The position numbers and the translations under genes were made by a program. From the NCBI GenBank assembly GCA_009886755.1, contig QXYU01000048.1:1-41169 (forward strand): DNA of 41,169 nucleotides, in the 5' to 3' direction. Shown here one piece after another: positions 8,855 through 18,035 of the stretch (the first letter of the stretch is position 1; each line of letters opens with the position of its first letter). Source of the stretch: Flavobacteriaceae bacterium (GTDB lineage Bacteria; Bacteroidota; Bacteroidia; Flavobacteriales; Flavobacteriaceae). Under the pieces are notes generated by a model. It was given only the letters and a program-made list of their open reading frames with translations. It did not search any database and was not told where the DNA came from.

Positions 8855-8869
8855 AATCTTTTTAAGATT
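8855..8869 (+). terminator. Weak hairpin after the symporter gene
   Basis: Six-base arms AATCTT and AAGATT around a TTT loop, 43 bases past the symporter stop and followed by CATTTTC. The tail is poor, so this is only a possible terminator. The remaining 75 bases to the truncated ATPase gene show no clear TAnnTTTG promoter. Confidence 0.25.
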
Positions 8870-8943
8870 CATTTTCAAATGCCGACTTTGTCGTATTTTT
8901 AACATATCAAAATAGACCCCATCTCTTGCTAAACCCCTTATGA

Positions 8944-9768
8944 ATGAACAGCTGCTATCATTGCGGTTACCCAATATATCATCCTGTATGCTTTCACTTA
9001 AAGTCTTCTTGTTGTCAAGGCTGTAAAACCGTTTACGAGCTTTTTACGGCCCATGGTTTGACAAATTATTATCAGCTAGAAAAAAAGCCTGGGCTTAAAC
9101 CCACAAGAGGTCGCTATCAATACCTGAAAAAGGAGTCTATTGTCAATCAACTGCTAGAGTTTAAAGAGACTGAGCTTCAAATCATCCTTTTGTCACTTCC
9201 CGCCATTCATTGTAGTTCCTGCATTTGGATTTTAGAAAAGCTCCCACAGCTTCATTCAGGCATCCTAAGAGCAACGGTGAATTTTCCAAAAAAACAATTG
9301 CGTCTCAGCTACGATCCCCAAAAAACCACTTTGTTTGAATTGGTTGAATTCTTGGCTTCCATCGGGTATGCCCCGACCCTTTCCATGAATGCGTTGGCCG
9401 TTGTGCCCAAAAAACAAAATCGACGTTTGCTATATCAATTAGGCGTGGCAGGCTTTGCCTTTGGAAACATTATGTTTCTTTCCCTACCGGAATATTTTAC
9501 AGCAAACGAATTTTGGTTAGACCGATACAAATATGTCTTTCGTTGGCTGATCTTTTTCTTTTCGCTGCCCGTGCTTTTTTTTGCGGGTTGGGACTACCTC
9601 AAGGGCGCTTACCTCAGCATTAAAAGCAAATGGATTATCATCGATGTACCTGTAGCCTTAGGGATGATCGCACTCTTTATTCGTTCTTTTTTAGCTTTAC
9701 TTTTTGATTGGGGATCTGGTTACTTTGATTCCCTTTCGATTTTGATAAATAGATGGAAAGAAAAATAA
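8944..9768 (+). pseudogene. Truncated CcoI/FixI-type copper P-type ATPase (N-terminal third only)
   Basis: The 274-residue product carries the N-terminal heavy-metal-binding segment (CYHCG, then CCQGC; C4, C7, C24, C27), an HMA domain with CSSC at 90-93, and the first membrane segments (about 163-182, 199-216, 231-256). CcoI-type ATPases, which supply copper for cbb3 oxidase assembly, are usually near 800 residues. Here the frame ends soon after GYFDSLS with ILINRWKEK, where relatives have a longer stretch leading into the actuator domain. The CPC metal site, phosphorylation motif DKTGT and nucleotide-binding domain are absent, and nothing downstream restores them: a terminator and the oppositely oriented DUF2911 gene follow at once. 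Transport is therefore impossible. A large deletion or rearrangement end is the simplest reading. Confidence 0.75.
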
Positions 9769-9791
9769 AAACCCCACCAAAAGGCGGGGTT
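9764..9791 (-). terminator. Rho-independent terminator of the DUF2911 gene
   Basis: Arms at 9770-9778 and 9783-9791 around an AAAA loop form a nine-pair stem with one G-T wobble when read on the minus strand, followed by a T-rich tail (TTTTTTATTTTTC). It lies 25 bases beyond the stop of the minus-strand DUF2911 gene and directly abuts the end of the truncated ATPase. Confidence 0.85.
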
Positions 9792-9815
9792 CTAAAACGG
9801 TACAAGCGTCAATTG

Positions 9816-10652
9816 TTATTTAGACCATTCCGCAATGGACTCTGTATTGAGTTTGATATAATCCTGATTTCCTGCTTTTTTGGCAAGTTCTAGGGAATTT
9901 TTAGCCGCTTCAATCGCCGCCGCGGTTTCATTAAGACCGGCCAAAATCAACGATTGCTGACGGAAATACCAATAGGCATCGTCTTTCATTGCGATGGCTT
10001 TATTAATCCATTTTTTAGCCTGTTTCAGATCTTGTCCTTCGTTAAGGTAATATACGGCCGCTAAGTAATAATCACGATGTTTGGGATCGTTTGCCAAAAC
10101 TTTTTTAATGCTGGCCATTGCCATTTTAACCGTAGGCACTTCTATTTTCATAGACAGTCTCGTGTTTTCCCAAGCTAGGTTCAACACTGCATCGTTGTTG
10201 GTAAGGTTGGAAAACCAAATCGAGAACGTTTCTACCATTCCGTTTTTTTGCGGTTCCACTTCCAGCGTGGCTGCCACCTTATCAGCAGACCATTCCTTGG
10301 GGATGCCTGAGTTTTCTGAATCGGTGTAGAAAAACACTTCCCAAAGAGAAGCTCCAGGGCGTGTAAAAATGGCATAGGTACCAGCCGCTAGCGTTTGTCC
10401 ACCCACTTGTACTGGGTCAGGAAATTGAATGGTTGTGTTTTTGTTGGCACCCGTGCGCCAAATTTTTCCATAAGGAACCAAATTGCCCATCACCTCTCGG
10501 CCACGTACCGAAGGACGGGAATAAACAACACTCGTTTCTGTCAAACCAATGGTCTGCACCACGGTAGCAGCAGGGCTTGCTTGGGGCGCCTGTACTTGAG
10601 CAAATGCAAGCGTGCAACTAGCCAAGGCAAAACTTAAAAGTAGATTTTTCAT
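9816..10652 (-). CDS. Secreted DUF2911 protein with C-terminal TPR-like helices
   Basis: A protein of 278 residues with a signal peptide (MKNLLLSFALASCTLAFAQV). The central region contains the DUF2911 hallmarks VVYSRPSVRGREVMGNLVPY, then GKIWRTGANKNTTI and LAAGTYAIFTRPG. The last 90 residues are helical and repeat-like (YYLNEGQDLKQAKKWINKAI, then AAAIEAAKNSLELAKKAG), consistent with tetratricopeptide repeats. The function of DUF2911 is unknown; proteins of this type are widespread in Bacteroidota and probably periplasmic. It is a single-gene unit with its own terminator, transcribed divergently from the photolyase operon. Confidence 0.85.
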   Translation of the reverse strand: MKNLLLSFALASCTLAFAQVQAPQASPAATVVQTIGLTETSVVYSRPSVRGREVMGNLVPYGKIWRTGANKNTTIQFPDPVQVGGQTLAAGTYAIFTRPGASLWEVFFYTDSENSGIPKEWSADKVAATLEVEPQKNGMVETFSIWFSNLTNNDAVLNLAWENTRLSMKIEVPTVKMAMASIKKVLANDPKHRDYYLAAVYYLNEGQDLKQAKKWINKAIAMKDDAYWYFRQQSLILAGLNETAAAIEAAKNSLELAKKAGNQDYIKLNTESIAEWSK

Positions 10653-10683
10653 GATTACTGATTTTTCCTAAATGTACATTTTT

Positions 10684-10700
10684 TAGGTTTTCAAAACCTA
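10684..10700. promoter_or_regulatory. 17-base perfect palindrome upstream of DUF2911
   Basis: TAGGTTTT-C-AAAACCTA, arms of eight bases around one central base, 32 bases before the DUF2911 start codon. On the minus strand the right arm also gives TAGGTTTTG, close to the -7 element TAnnTTTG. A palindrome over a promoter suggests a repressor site, but this is inference. Confidence 0.4.
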
Positions 10701-10754
10701 CCCCCATATCCGAAATTGTTTCGCTATTTATTCACCAAAAAAGGTTGAAAACTT

Positions 10755-10797
10755 TGTTTAATAAAATTTATATATCGTTAAACATTTAGTATATTTA
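10755..10797 (+). promoter_or_regulatory. Candidate operator and promoter of the photolyase operon
   Basis: TGTTTAA (10755-10761) and TTAAACA (10778-10784) form a seven-base perfect inverted repeat with a 16-base spacer. Just downstream TATATTTA (10790-10797) resembles the Bacteroidota -7 element TAnnTTTG and would start transcription only a few bases before ATG 10812. The repeat would then cover the region upstream of the -7 box, where a repressor would block polymerase. Light- or B12-responsive MerR regulators (LitR/CarH) control photolyase genes in other bacteria; none is encoded in this window, so the regulator is unknown. Confidence 0.4.
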
Positions 10798-10811
10798 CCA
10801 AAATTGCTTGT

Positions 10812-11279
10812 ATGAAAATCTACCGATTGCATACCCTTCAAAATTTGCCCATAAGTGTTGATGAGGCGTGGGACTTCCTTAGTGATCCCGCCAACCTTAA
10901 GACCATTACCCCGGACTATATGGGATTCAACATTTTGAGCGGTGCAGATCGTAAAATGTTTCCTGGGCAGATCATCCAATACATCGTTACTCCCCTTGCG
11001 AGAATACCGACCAAATGGGTAACGGAAATCACCCATGTCAAGGACAAAGAATATTTTGTCGATGAGCAACGGTTTGGACCTTATGCCCTGTGGCACCACA
11101 AGCACTTTATCAAAGCCATTCCGGGAGGGGTGGAAATGGAAGACATCATTGACTATAAACTTCCCATGGGGATTTTAGGGCAGCTCGCGCATCCCATTGT
11201 TGTCAAACCCAAGTTGAAAGAAATTTTTGATTACCGCTATCAAAAGCTTATTGAGCTCTTTGGTGCCTTTAAAAACTGA
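10812..11279 (+). CDS. SRPBCC family ligand-binding protein of the photolyase operon
   Basis: A protein of 155 residues starting MKIYRLHTLQNLPISVDEAW, with the FLSDPANLKTITPDYMGF stretch typical of the SRPBCC (START/Bet v1-like) proteins of COG4276, often mislabelled cell division inhibitors. The fold forms a deep hydrophobic cavity; the ligand is unknown. Genes of this type recur beside photolyases in many bacteria, which points to a role in light response or in handling a cofactor or membrane lipid product (inference). It is the first gene of the operon, with the SDR gene starting two bases after its stop codon. Confidence 0.85.
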   Translation: MKIYRLHTLQNLPISVDEAWDFLSDPANLKTITPDYMGFNILSGADRKMFPGQIIQYIVTPLARIPTKWVTEITHVKDKEYFVDEQRFGPYALWHHKHFIKAIPGGVEMEDIIDYKLPMGILGQLAHPIVVKPKLKEIFDYRYQKLIELFGAFKN

Positions 11280-11281
11280 AA

Positions 11282-11971
11282 ATGAAAAATATACTAATCA
11301 TAGGTGGCAGCTCAGGCATTGGTCTCGCGCTGGTAGATCTTTTATCCCAAGAACATCAAGTGTTTGTGGCCAGTAGGACTGCCGAGCGCTTGACTGGAAA
11401 AAATTGCACCCACCTGCCCTTTGACGCAGCCACCGATACCCTAGACGCTTCTGTACTGCCAGAATTACACGGCTTTGTGTACTGTCCTGGAAGCATCAAC
11501 TTACGTCCTTTCAAAGGACTCAAGCCCGAAACCTTTCAGGCTGATTTTGATCTAAACGTTTTGGGAGCGATAAAAGCGTTACAAGCCGTCGGAAAAAATT
11601 TAGGAGCCAATGGGCAAGCATCGGTTGTGTTTTACAGCACTGTTGCCGTTCAAACAGGAATGCCTTTTCACGCTTCTGTTGCAGCTGCCAAAGGAGCTTT
11701 GGAAGGACTAACGCGTTCCCTTGCTGCCGAATGGGCTCCAAAAATACGAGTGAATTGCATTGCCCCATCCCTAGTCAATACCCCTTTGGCGGATAAATTT
11801 TTAAACAACGAAGCCAAAATGGAAAAAGCCAGCGAGCGACACCCCATGCAACGGGTCGGAACGCCGCAAGAAATAGCAGAAGCTACTGCTTTTCTCCTAA
11901 GTGATAAAAGTGGTTGGATGACGGGGCAGATTTTGACTATTGATGGAGGAATTGGAACGCTCAAAACCTAA
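11282..11971 (+). CDS. Short-chain dehydrogenase/reductase-like protein lacking the catalytic tyrosine
   Basis: A protein of 229 residues with a Rossmann fold: GGSSGIG at 8-14 binds NAD(P), N92 sits in the helix-4 position, the substrate-side serine is near S119, and the C-terminus ends with the usual TGQILTIDGG. The expected YxxxK motif reads VAAAK: K137 is present but residue 133 is valine instead of tyrosine. The neighbouring H130 and S132 could act as substitutes, but normal SDR catalysis is in doubt. SDR genes are common next to photolyases; roles in pterin antenna cofactor metabolism have been suggested by context. Four bases separate it from the photolyase gene. Confidence 0.85.
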   Translation: MKNILIIGGSSGIGLALVDLLSQEHQVFVASRTAERLTGKNCTHLPFDAATDTLDASVLPELHGFVYCPGSINLRPFKGLKPETFQADFDLNVLGAIKALQAVGKNLGANGQASVVFYSTVAVQTGMPFHASVAAAKGALEGLTRSLAAEWAPKIRVNCIAPSLVNTPLADKFLNNEAKMEKASERHPMQRVGTPQEIAEATAFLLSDKSGWMTGQILTIDGGIGTLKT

Positions 11972-11974
11972 ACG

Positions 11975-13276
11975 ATGCCAAAAGTTAGTTTGTTTTGGTT
12001 TCGAAGAGACTTACGGGTCGTAGACAATGTAGGTTTATGCAAAGCCTTGCAAAGCGGCCATCCCGTAATACCGCTCTTTATATTCGACGAAAACATATTG
12101 GGCAAACTCCCCAAACAAGATCGTCGCTTAGAACTTATTATAAATGCCTTGGGTCGTGTCAACGATGCTATGAAGAGGAACCGATGTACTGTTAGAACGT
12201 ATCACAGTACGCCCAAGGCTATTTTTACGAAACTCATTGAGGAACATGATCTTGTCGAGGTCTTTGCAAACCGCGATTACGAACCCTATGGTCGGGAGCG
12301 CGATGCCGAAATAGAAACCCTACTCGCCAAGCATAAAATTCCCTTCCATACCTACAAAGATCAAGTCATTTTTCACGAAGACGAAGTTGTTAAAGACGAT
12401 GGATTGCCCTATAAGGTATATACCCCCTTTTCACGAAAGTGGCTCGCCCGATGGGAGCAAGAAGGTGTGGAAACCGCCCCTTCTGAAGTGAATCTGGATG
12501 CGCTTCACCCGGGTGAAAACACAATGCACAGCTTAGGAGATTTGGGTTTTATCCCCAGCGGTCATTCCGATCCACAATATACCTACACCGATACTTTGAT
12601 CGATCAATACGAGGGCACACGAAACTTCCCAGCACTGGATCAAACGTCTCGCTTGGGGCCACAGTTGCGTTTTGGAACCCTGAGTATTCGCAGTCTCGCA
12701 ATGCAAGCGGCCGCACGGGCCAATAAAACCTTTTTAAAAGAATTGATCTGGCGAGAGTTTTTTATGCAAATCCTTTGGCACTTTCCGCACACGCGAGAAC
12801 GCAGCTTTAAACCGCAATACGAACGCATTCCATGGCGTAATGATGAAAAAGAATTTGAAAAGTGGTGCCAAGGAGAAACAGGTTACCCATTGGTAGATGC
12901 CGGCATGAGGCAATTGAACGCTACAGGTTTTATGCACAATCGTGTTCGGATGCTCGTTGGTAGTTTCCTCTGCAAACACCTTCTCATAGACTGGCGTTGG
13001 GGTGAAGCCTATTTCGCTGAAAAGCTCTTAGATTATGAAATGTCCAGTAATGTAGGTAATTGGCAATGGGTAGCGGGATGTGGTGTTGACGCCGCCCCCT
13101 ATTTTCGAATTTTTAATCCAACGGAGCAAATTAAAAAGTTTGATAAAGATTTGGCTTATATTCAAAAATGGGTTCCTGACCACCAAGAATTGACCTATCC
13201 CCAACCCGTAGTCGAGCATAAAATGGCTCGAGAACGCTGTTTGACGACCTATAAAACCGCTCTGGCACAAGGATGA
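11975..13276 (+). CDS. phrB: Class I CPD photolyase
   Basis: A flavoprotein of 433 residues. The N-terminal Rossmann-type antenna domain begins [12 protein letters not shown]; the C-terminal FAD domain contains WREFF (259-263, E261 matching the dimer-contacting Glu of E. coli photolyase), HNRVRM at 321-326, and GNWQW followed by APYFRIFNP. The electron-transfer tryptophans W287, W340 and W363 match the E. coli triad by spacing, and N359 matches the Asn near flavin N5. It repairs cyclobutane pyrimidine dimers with blue light. The stop overlaps the next ATG as ATGA, so translation of the DUF2256 gene is probably coupled. Confidence 0.93.
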   Translation: MPKVSLFWFRRDLRVVDNVGLCKALQSGHPVIPLFIFDENILGKLPKQDRRLELIINALGRVNDAMKRNRCTVRTYHSTPKAIFTKLIEEHDLVEVFANRDYEPYGRERDAEIETLLAKHKIPFHTYKDQVIFHEDEVVKDDGLPYKVYTPFSRKWLARWEQEGVETAPSEVNLDALHPGENTMHSLGDLGFIPSGHSDPQYTYTDTLIDQYEGTRNFPALDQTSRLGPQLRFGTLSIRSLAMQAAARANKTFLKELIWREFFMQILWHFPHTRERSFKPQYERIPWRNDEKEFEKWCQGETGYPLVDAGMRQLNATGFMHNRVRMLVGSFLCKHLLIDWRWGEAYFAEKLLDYEMSSNVGNWQWVAGCGVDAAPYFRIFNPTEQIKKFDKDLAYIQKWVPDHQELTYPQPVVEHKMARERCLTTYKTALAQG

Positions 13277-13404
13277 AGCGGGTTTTAAAACAACACCTGC
13301 CCCAAAAAATTTGTCCCAGCTGTAACCGTCCTTTTCAATGGCGAAAAAAGTGGGAAAAAGACTGGGAAAACGTAAAATACTGTAGTAAAAAATGCAAAAA
13401 ATAA
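13273..13404 (+). CDS. DUF2256 zinc-ribbon-like small protein
   Basis: A protein of 43 residues, [20 protein letters not shown] followed by [11 protein letters not shown] and a YCSKKCKK end. The two Cys pairs (C14, C17, C37, C41) and the RPFxWRKKW core are the signature of DUF2256, a family repeatedly encoded beside cryptochromes and photolyases. The cysteines suggest a bound zinc. Function is unknown. It overlaps the photolyase stop by four bases and the Cry-DASH start by 13 bases, so it is embedded in the operon and likely made in fixed ratio to its neighbours. Confidence 0.9.
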   Translation: MKRVLKQHLPQKICPSCNRPFQWRKKWEKDWENVKYCSKKCKK

Positions 13405-14705
13405 AGAAAACTGCCTTGGTATGGTTTCGCAACGATTTACGAACCCAAGACCATCAAAACCTTACCGAGGCCACACAAACTTACGAACGCGTTATTGCAT
13501 TTTTTAGCCTAGATCCAAAAAAGTTTGCCCCAACCGTTTGGGGATTTAAAAAAACGGAAAAGTTTCGAGCTCAGTTTCTTTTGGAATCCCTAGACGATTT
13601 ACGAACGCAGCTATGGGAACTCAACATCCCCCTTTATGTTCACCAAAAAGCAGCGGCAGAAAGCATCCCCGAATTGGTTGAAGATTTTGAAATTGCTGCA
13701 TTGTATTTTCAAGAAGAGTGGACTCAAGAAGAAGTCAATGTAAGCAATGCAGTATTGCAAAAACTTTCACCCTCGATACGCATCCACCAACGCAAAGAGC
13801 AGTTTTTATTTCACCCCGAAGATGTACCTATTACCATCCCCAATCTTCCAGAGGTGTTTACTGTCTTTCGAAAGAAATGTGAGAAATACGGACACATAAA
13901 AACATTGGCTGCCGCACCCGAATTATGTGAAAGGTCCTCCGATTGGCCGCTTCCCAAGCCGCTTCCTTCCTTGATAGATTTAGGCTTGGATGAAGTATCC
14001 CCAGACAACCGTTCGGCATTTCCTTTTCAAGGAGGAAGCAAAGCCGCCGCCGATCGTTTGCAACACTATTTTTGGGATAGCAAAAAACTATCCTATTACA
14101 AAAACACCCGCAATGGACTGGTGGGCTTGGACTATAGTTCCAAGTTTTCACCTTGGTTGGCCAACGGCTCACTTTCCCCCCGAACCATCTACTGGGCAGT
14201 AAAAGATTACGAAAAAGAAATCCAGAAAAACAGTTCCACCTATTGGTTGGTTTTTGAGCTCATTTGGCGGGATTATTTCAAATATGTTTCGCTGAAACAT
14301 GGCAATGCATTATTTCAACTCGGAGGTATTTTAAAAAAATCCTATCAATGGAAAACAGACCCTACCCTTTTTGTGGATTGGGCTAACGGACACACTCCTG
14401 AACCTTTTGTCAATGCCAATATGATTGAACTGCAAAAGACAGGCTGGATGAGCAACCGAGGGCGGCAAAATGTCGCCAGTTATTTCGCTAAAAACCTTTG
14501 GTTGGATTGGCGAATGGGTGCCGCTTATTTTGAATCACTTTTGTTGGATTATGATGTCCATAGTAACTATGGCAATTGGATGTATGTTGCAGGTGTCGGC
14601 AATGACCCTCGCGACCGAAAGTTTGATGTCGCATGGCAAGCAGAACGCTATGATGCTGATGGAAAATTTCAAAAACGCTGGTTGCAACAAACCCTTTTTC
14701 CATGA
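13392..14705 (+). CDS. Cryptochrome DASH
   Basis: A protein of 437 residues with antenna domain start [20 protein letters not shown] and the Cry-DASH traits of the FAD domain: [40 protein letters not shown], then [20 protein letters not shown]. Cry-DASH proteins bind FAD and methenyltetrahydrofolate, repair dimers in single-stranded DNA and may signal light. The start overlaps the DUF2256 gene by 13 bases and the end overlaps the next gene by four (ATGA). The length is close to that of other bacterial members. Confidence 0.92.
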   Translation: MQKIKKTALVWFRNDLRTQDHQNLTEATQTYERVIAFFSLDPKKFAPTVWGFKKTEKFRAQFLLESLDDLRTQLWELNIPLYVHQKAAAESIPELVEDFEIAALYFQEEWTQEEVNVSNAVLQKLSPSIRIHQRKEQFLFHPEDVPITIPNLPEVFTVFRKKCEKYGHIKTLAAAPELCERSSDWPLPKPLPSLIDLGLDEVSPDNRSAFPFQGGSKAAADRLQHYFWDSKKLSYYKNTRNGLVGLDYSSKFSPWLANGSLSPRTIYWAVKDYEKEIQKNSSTYWLVFELIWRDYFKYVSLKHGNALFQLGGILKKSYQWKTDPTLFVDWANGHTPEPFVNANMIELQKTGWMSNRGRQNVASYFAKNLWLDWRMGAAYFESLLLDYDVHSNYGNWMYVAGVGNDPRDRKFDVAWQAERYDADGKFQKRWLQQTLFP

Positions 14706-16234
14706 CTATACGACTTGTCCTTGGCGATCAATTAAACTTGCAACACAGTTGGTATAAAACCGTAGAGGATTCGGTTTGTTATGTCATGTTTGAAATGCGA
14801 CAGGAAACCGACTATGTCAAACACCATGTTCAGAAAGTGGTGGCTTTTTTTGCTGCCATGCGGCAATTTGCGCAAACACTAGAGTCTCAAGGCCATCAAG
14901 TCATTTATCTTGCTTTGGACGCGTCGAACAACCAGCAAGATTTAGGTGAAAATCTACAGCTTTTTATCCGTGAGAAAAAAGCCACTGCTTTTGAATACCA
15001 AGCTCCCGACGAATATCGCCTCGATGCCCAACTGATCGCCTTTTGTCAAACACTGGATATTGTGACTAAATCCTATGACACAGAACACTTCCTGACTACG
15101 CGACAAGAATTGGAAACCTTCTTTGAAGGGAAAAAAAAATATATCATGGAGTTTTTCTATCGCTACATGCGAAAGAAATTTAATCTTTTGATGTTAGGGA
15201 GTCAGCCGGAAGGAGAAAAGTGGAACTTTGACAAAAACAATCGTACCAAATGGAAGGGAAGCCCAACCATCCCCCTTGCATTTGTCCCTTCAAATGATGC
15301 CCTTTTAGCACTCAAGCAGCTTCTTAAAACGCAAGGAGTCAAAACGCTGGGAAATTTTGACCCAGAACATTTCCTGTATCCCACAAATCGCGAAGCTGCC
15401 TTGAAACAGCTCGAATACTTCTGTGAACACCTTTTGGTTCATTTTGGAGATTATCAAGACGCCATGCATACGGAAGAAGTTAACCTCTTTCATTCTCGAA
15501 TTTCCTTTGCATTGAATGTTAAAATACTACACCCCTTAGAGGTAATCGAGAAAGTCATTGCTTACTATCGGTCCAATACAGAAATCATCAGTCTTTCACA
15601 AGTCGAGGGTTTTGTTCGGCAAATTCTCGGATGGCGGGAATATATGCGTGGGATCTACTGGAAAGAAATGCCGCAGTACGCCCAAAAAAACAAATTGGAA
15701 AACACCCTCCCTCTTCCAGATTTCTATTGGACGGGGAAAACCAAAATGAACTGCTTGCATCACAGCATTCAAAACTCGCTCGATCATGCCTATGCACATC
15801 ACATTCAACGGTTGATGATCACGGGGAATTTTGCCCTTCTCGCACAAATTCACCCCGATCGGGTGGACGAATGGTATTTGGGTATTTATGCCGATGCCAT
15901 TGAGTGGGTACAGTTACCCAATACGCGAGGTATGAGTCAATGGGCCGATGGCGGAATTGTGGCCACCAAGCCCTATGTCTCCTCAGGTGCCTATATCAAC
16001 AAAATGAGCAATTACTGTGCTGATTGCAAATACAACCTCAAAAAACGAACCGGAGAAGATGCCTGTCCGTTTAACAGTCTCTATTGGAATTTTCTCGATG
16101 ATAAAAAACAGTATTTAGCCAAAAACAATCGTATGGCCATGATGCTGCGCTTGCTTGAAAAAATTCCTCAAGAAGAATTGGTTGCCATCAAAGAACGTGC
16201 TCAAAAAATCCTTTTAAACCCCGATGCCTTTTAA
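14702..16234 (+). CDS. Iron-sulfur bacterial cryptochrome/photolyase, (6-4) photolyase type (PhrB/CryB)
   Basis: A protein of 510 residues opening [20 protein letters not shown], the start typical of FeS-BCP enzymes. Four cysteines, C351, C439, C442 and C455, match almost residue for residue the [4Fe-4S] ligands of Agrobacterium PhrB (350, 438, 441, 454). The stretches [19 protein letters not shown] and [14 protein letters not shown] are also family features. Characterised members repair (6-4) photoproducts and use a lumazine antenna. It overlaps Cry-DASH by four bases and the following gene by eleven. Repair function is inferred from family membership. Confidence 0.92.
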   Translation: MTIRLVLGDQLNLQHSWYKTVEDSVCYVMFEMRQETDYVKHHVQKVVAFFAAMRQFAQTLESQGHQVIYLALDASNNQQDLGENLQLFIREKKATAFEYQAPDEYRLDAQLIAFCQTLDIVTKSYDTEHFLTTRQELETFFEGKKKYIMEFFYRYMRKKFNLLMLGSQPEGEKWNFDKNNRTKWKGSPTIPLAFVPSNDALLALKQLLKTQGVKTLGNFDPEHFLYPTNREAALKQLEYFCEHLLVHFGDYQDAMHTEEVNLFHSRISFALNVKILHPLEVIEKVIAYYRSNTEIISLSQVEGFVRQILGWREYMRGIYWKEMPQYAQKNKLENTLPLPDFYWTGKTKMNCLHHSIQNSLDHAYAHHIQRLMITGNFALLAQIHPDRVDEWYLGIYADAIEWVQLPNTRGMSQWADGGIVATKPYVSSGAYINKMSNYCADCKYNLKKRTGEDACPFNSLYWNFLDDKKQYLAKNNRMAMMLRLLEKIPQEELVAIKERAQKILLNPDAF

Positions 16235-17708
16235 AACTCCTGTCAGTATTGTTTGGTTAAAGCGAGACTTGCGACTGCAGAATCATGCCGCACTCAATGC
16301 CGCTATGGAAGCAAAGTGGCCAGTGCTTTTGCTGTATGTATTTGAGCCCATACTTTTGGATGAAAACCACTGCTCAAAACGCCATTGGACTTTTGTCAAA
16401 CAATCCCTAACCGATTTAAACCAACAGTTACATTCTTATCAAACAAGGGTTTTAAGCTGTCAAGGAGACTTTTTAGCTGTATTGGCTTCCCTGCAGTCAC
16501 AATTGGACGTTAAAGGGCTTTATTCACACCAAGAAACGGGGTTACTGGTGACCTACCAGCGAGATTTAAAGGTTAAAGCCTTTTGCCAAGAACAACAACT
16601 CCCTTGGAAAGAATATCTGCAACAAGGCGTCTTTCGTGGGATAACCCATCGTAAAGAATGGCTGCCCCGCTGGGAACAGTTAATGAATCTCCCTCTACTA
16701 CCGTTTGAGGCCAAAGCCAAGGATTTTTTCTCAAAAACAAAAATTAACAGCCTACAATCCATCGGTAAAACCATTTCCTTGGCTACTGAAAAACACCCCC
16801 TGAGACAAGCCGGTGGAGAAAAGCGAGGACATGCCTATATGAACTCCTTTTTTAAGGATCGTTATGGCGGTTACCAAAAACACATTTCAAAACCCGATTT
16901 GGCTCGCAAAAGCTGTAGTCGGCTTTCGCCCTTCATCGCTTTTGGAAACCTATCCATGCAACAGGTTCTCCAAAGACTCCAAACTGAAATAGAAAAAAAA
17001 GACAGCCAACGCTTTCCCCTTCGGGCGTTTGGTTCCCGACTGCGATGGCAATCGCATTTCATTCAAAAATTTGAAATGGAACACCGTATGGAGTTTGTCA
17101 GTGTAAACGAAGGCTATCATGCTCTTGAAAAACCACAAAACAAAGCACATATCGACGCCTGGGAAAAAGGAGAAACAGGTGTTCCAATAGTCGATGCAGC
17201 AATACGATGCTTAGTAGCAACAGGTTATCTGAATTTTCGGATGCGCGCTCTGATCGTTTCCTTTTTTGTTCATCAACTATGGCAACCTTGGCAAGCCGCC
17301 TCGGCATTTTTAGCGCGCCAATTCTTGGATTTTGAACCGGGGATACATTTTCCACAACTGCAAATGCAAGCTGGTGAAACAGGTATCAATACATTACGAA
17401 TCTACAATCCCGTAAAAAATGGCTTGGAGCATGATCCCTACGGTCATTTTACCAAACAATGGCTTCCAGAACTCAAAGCACTTCCCTTTCCTTTGATTCA
17501 TCAACCTTGGACCATCACACCCATGGAAGAAAGCCTGTACGGATTTCAACCGGGAAGTGACTATCCCAATCCAATTGTTAAACTAGAAGAAAGTCGAAAA
17601 AAAGCAAGTGACGTCCTTTGGAATTTACAGAAAAACAGCTTGGTTAGGAAAGAAAGTCGGCGAATCCTCCAACGCCATACCCTTCCCGACCGCAATAGCA
17701 TCCAATAA
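16224..17708 (+). CDS. Divergent cryptochrome/photolyase-like protein, subfamily uncertain
   Basis: A protein of 494 residues with a normal antenna domain start ([20 protein letters not shown]) and a recognisable FAD domain ([44 protein letters not shown]). Several key positions differ from repair enzymes: WREFF becomes WQSHF at 275-279, losing the dimer-contacting Glu (now S277), and the GNWQW region reads FPQLQM near 376-381, losing both tryptophans and the flavin-facing Asn. A DNA repair role by the usual mechanism is therefore doubtful; a photosensory role is possible (inference). It overlaps the FeS enzyme by 11 bases and is followed 22 bases on by the TIGR03643 gene. Confidence 0.85.
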   Translation: MPFKTPVSIVWLKRDLRLQNHAALNAAMEAKWPVLLLYVFEPILLDENHCSKRHWTFVKQSLTDLNQQLHSYQTRVLSCQGDFLAVLASLQSQLDVKGLYSHQETGLLVTYQRDLKVKAFCQEQQLPWKEYLQQGVFRGITHRKEWLPRWEQLMNLPLLPFEAKAKDFFSKTKINSLQSIGKTISLATEKHPLRQAGGEKRGHAYMNSFFKDRYGGYQKHISKPDLARKSCSRLSPFIAFGNLSMQQVLQRLQTEIEKKDSQRFPLRAFGSRLRWQSHFIQKFEMEHRMEFVSVNEGYHALEKPQNKAHIDAWEKGETGVPIVDAAIRCLVATGYLNFRMRALIVSFFVHQLWQPWQAASAFLARQFLDFEPGIHFPQLQMQAGETGINTLRIYNPVKNGLEHDPYGHFTKQWLPELKALPFPLIHQPWTITPMEESLYGFQPGSDYPNPIVKLEESRKKASDVLWNLQKNSLVRKESRRILQRHTLPDRNSIQ

Positions 17709-17730
17709 TGAAGACCCAATAAGCAGACAG

Positions 17731-18018
17731 ATGAAAAAGAAATTTGAACTCAACGAAATGCAGATCGATCGGATCATTGAAATGGCCTGGGAAGACCGGA
17801 CTCCTTTTGATGCAATTCTGGATCAATTTGGTCTTAAAGAACAAGAAGTCATCACCTTGATGCGAAGAGAGATGAAGGAAAGTAGCTTTCGGATGTGGCG
17901 CGCACGCGTTCAAGGTCGTAAAACAAAACACCGTATCCAACGAGGCGAAGGTATCGACCGTTTCAAATGCAGTCGACAACGGAACATCAGCAATAATAAA
18001 GTTTCCAAAAGAAGATAA
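17731..18018 (+). CDS. TIGR03643/DUF2805 family small basic protein
   Basis: A protein of 95 residues, MKKKFELNEMQIDRIIEMAW onward, with the conserved core EDRTPFDAILDQFGL, LMRREMKESSFRMWRARVQG and a basic tail. The N-terminal two thirds resemble a helix-turn-helix, so nucleic acid binding is plausible but unproved. The family is typically encoded beside photolyase or cryptochrome genes. An open frame reaches back to 17608 inside the preceding gene; ATG 17731 gives the family-like start. It lies in the same operon, 17 bases before the DUF1801 gene. Confidence 0.82.
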   Translation: MKKKFELNEMQIDRIIEMAWEDRTPFDAILDQFGLKEQEVITLMRREMKESSFRMWRARVQGRKTKHRIQRGEGIDRFKCSRQRNISNNKVSKRR

Positions 18019-18035
18019 TTTTATATTTTGGAGGT

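Noticed and set aside
18030-18034. GGAGG just before the DUF1801 ATG as a Shine-Dalgarno site
   Set aside because: Only one base separates it from the ATG, too close for normal pairing, and the organism shows little use of such sites.
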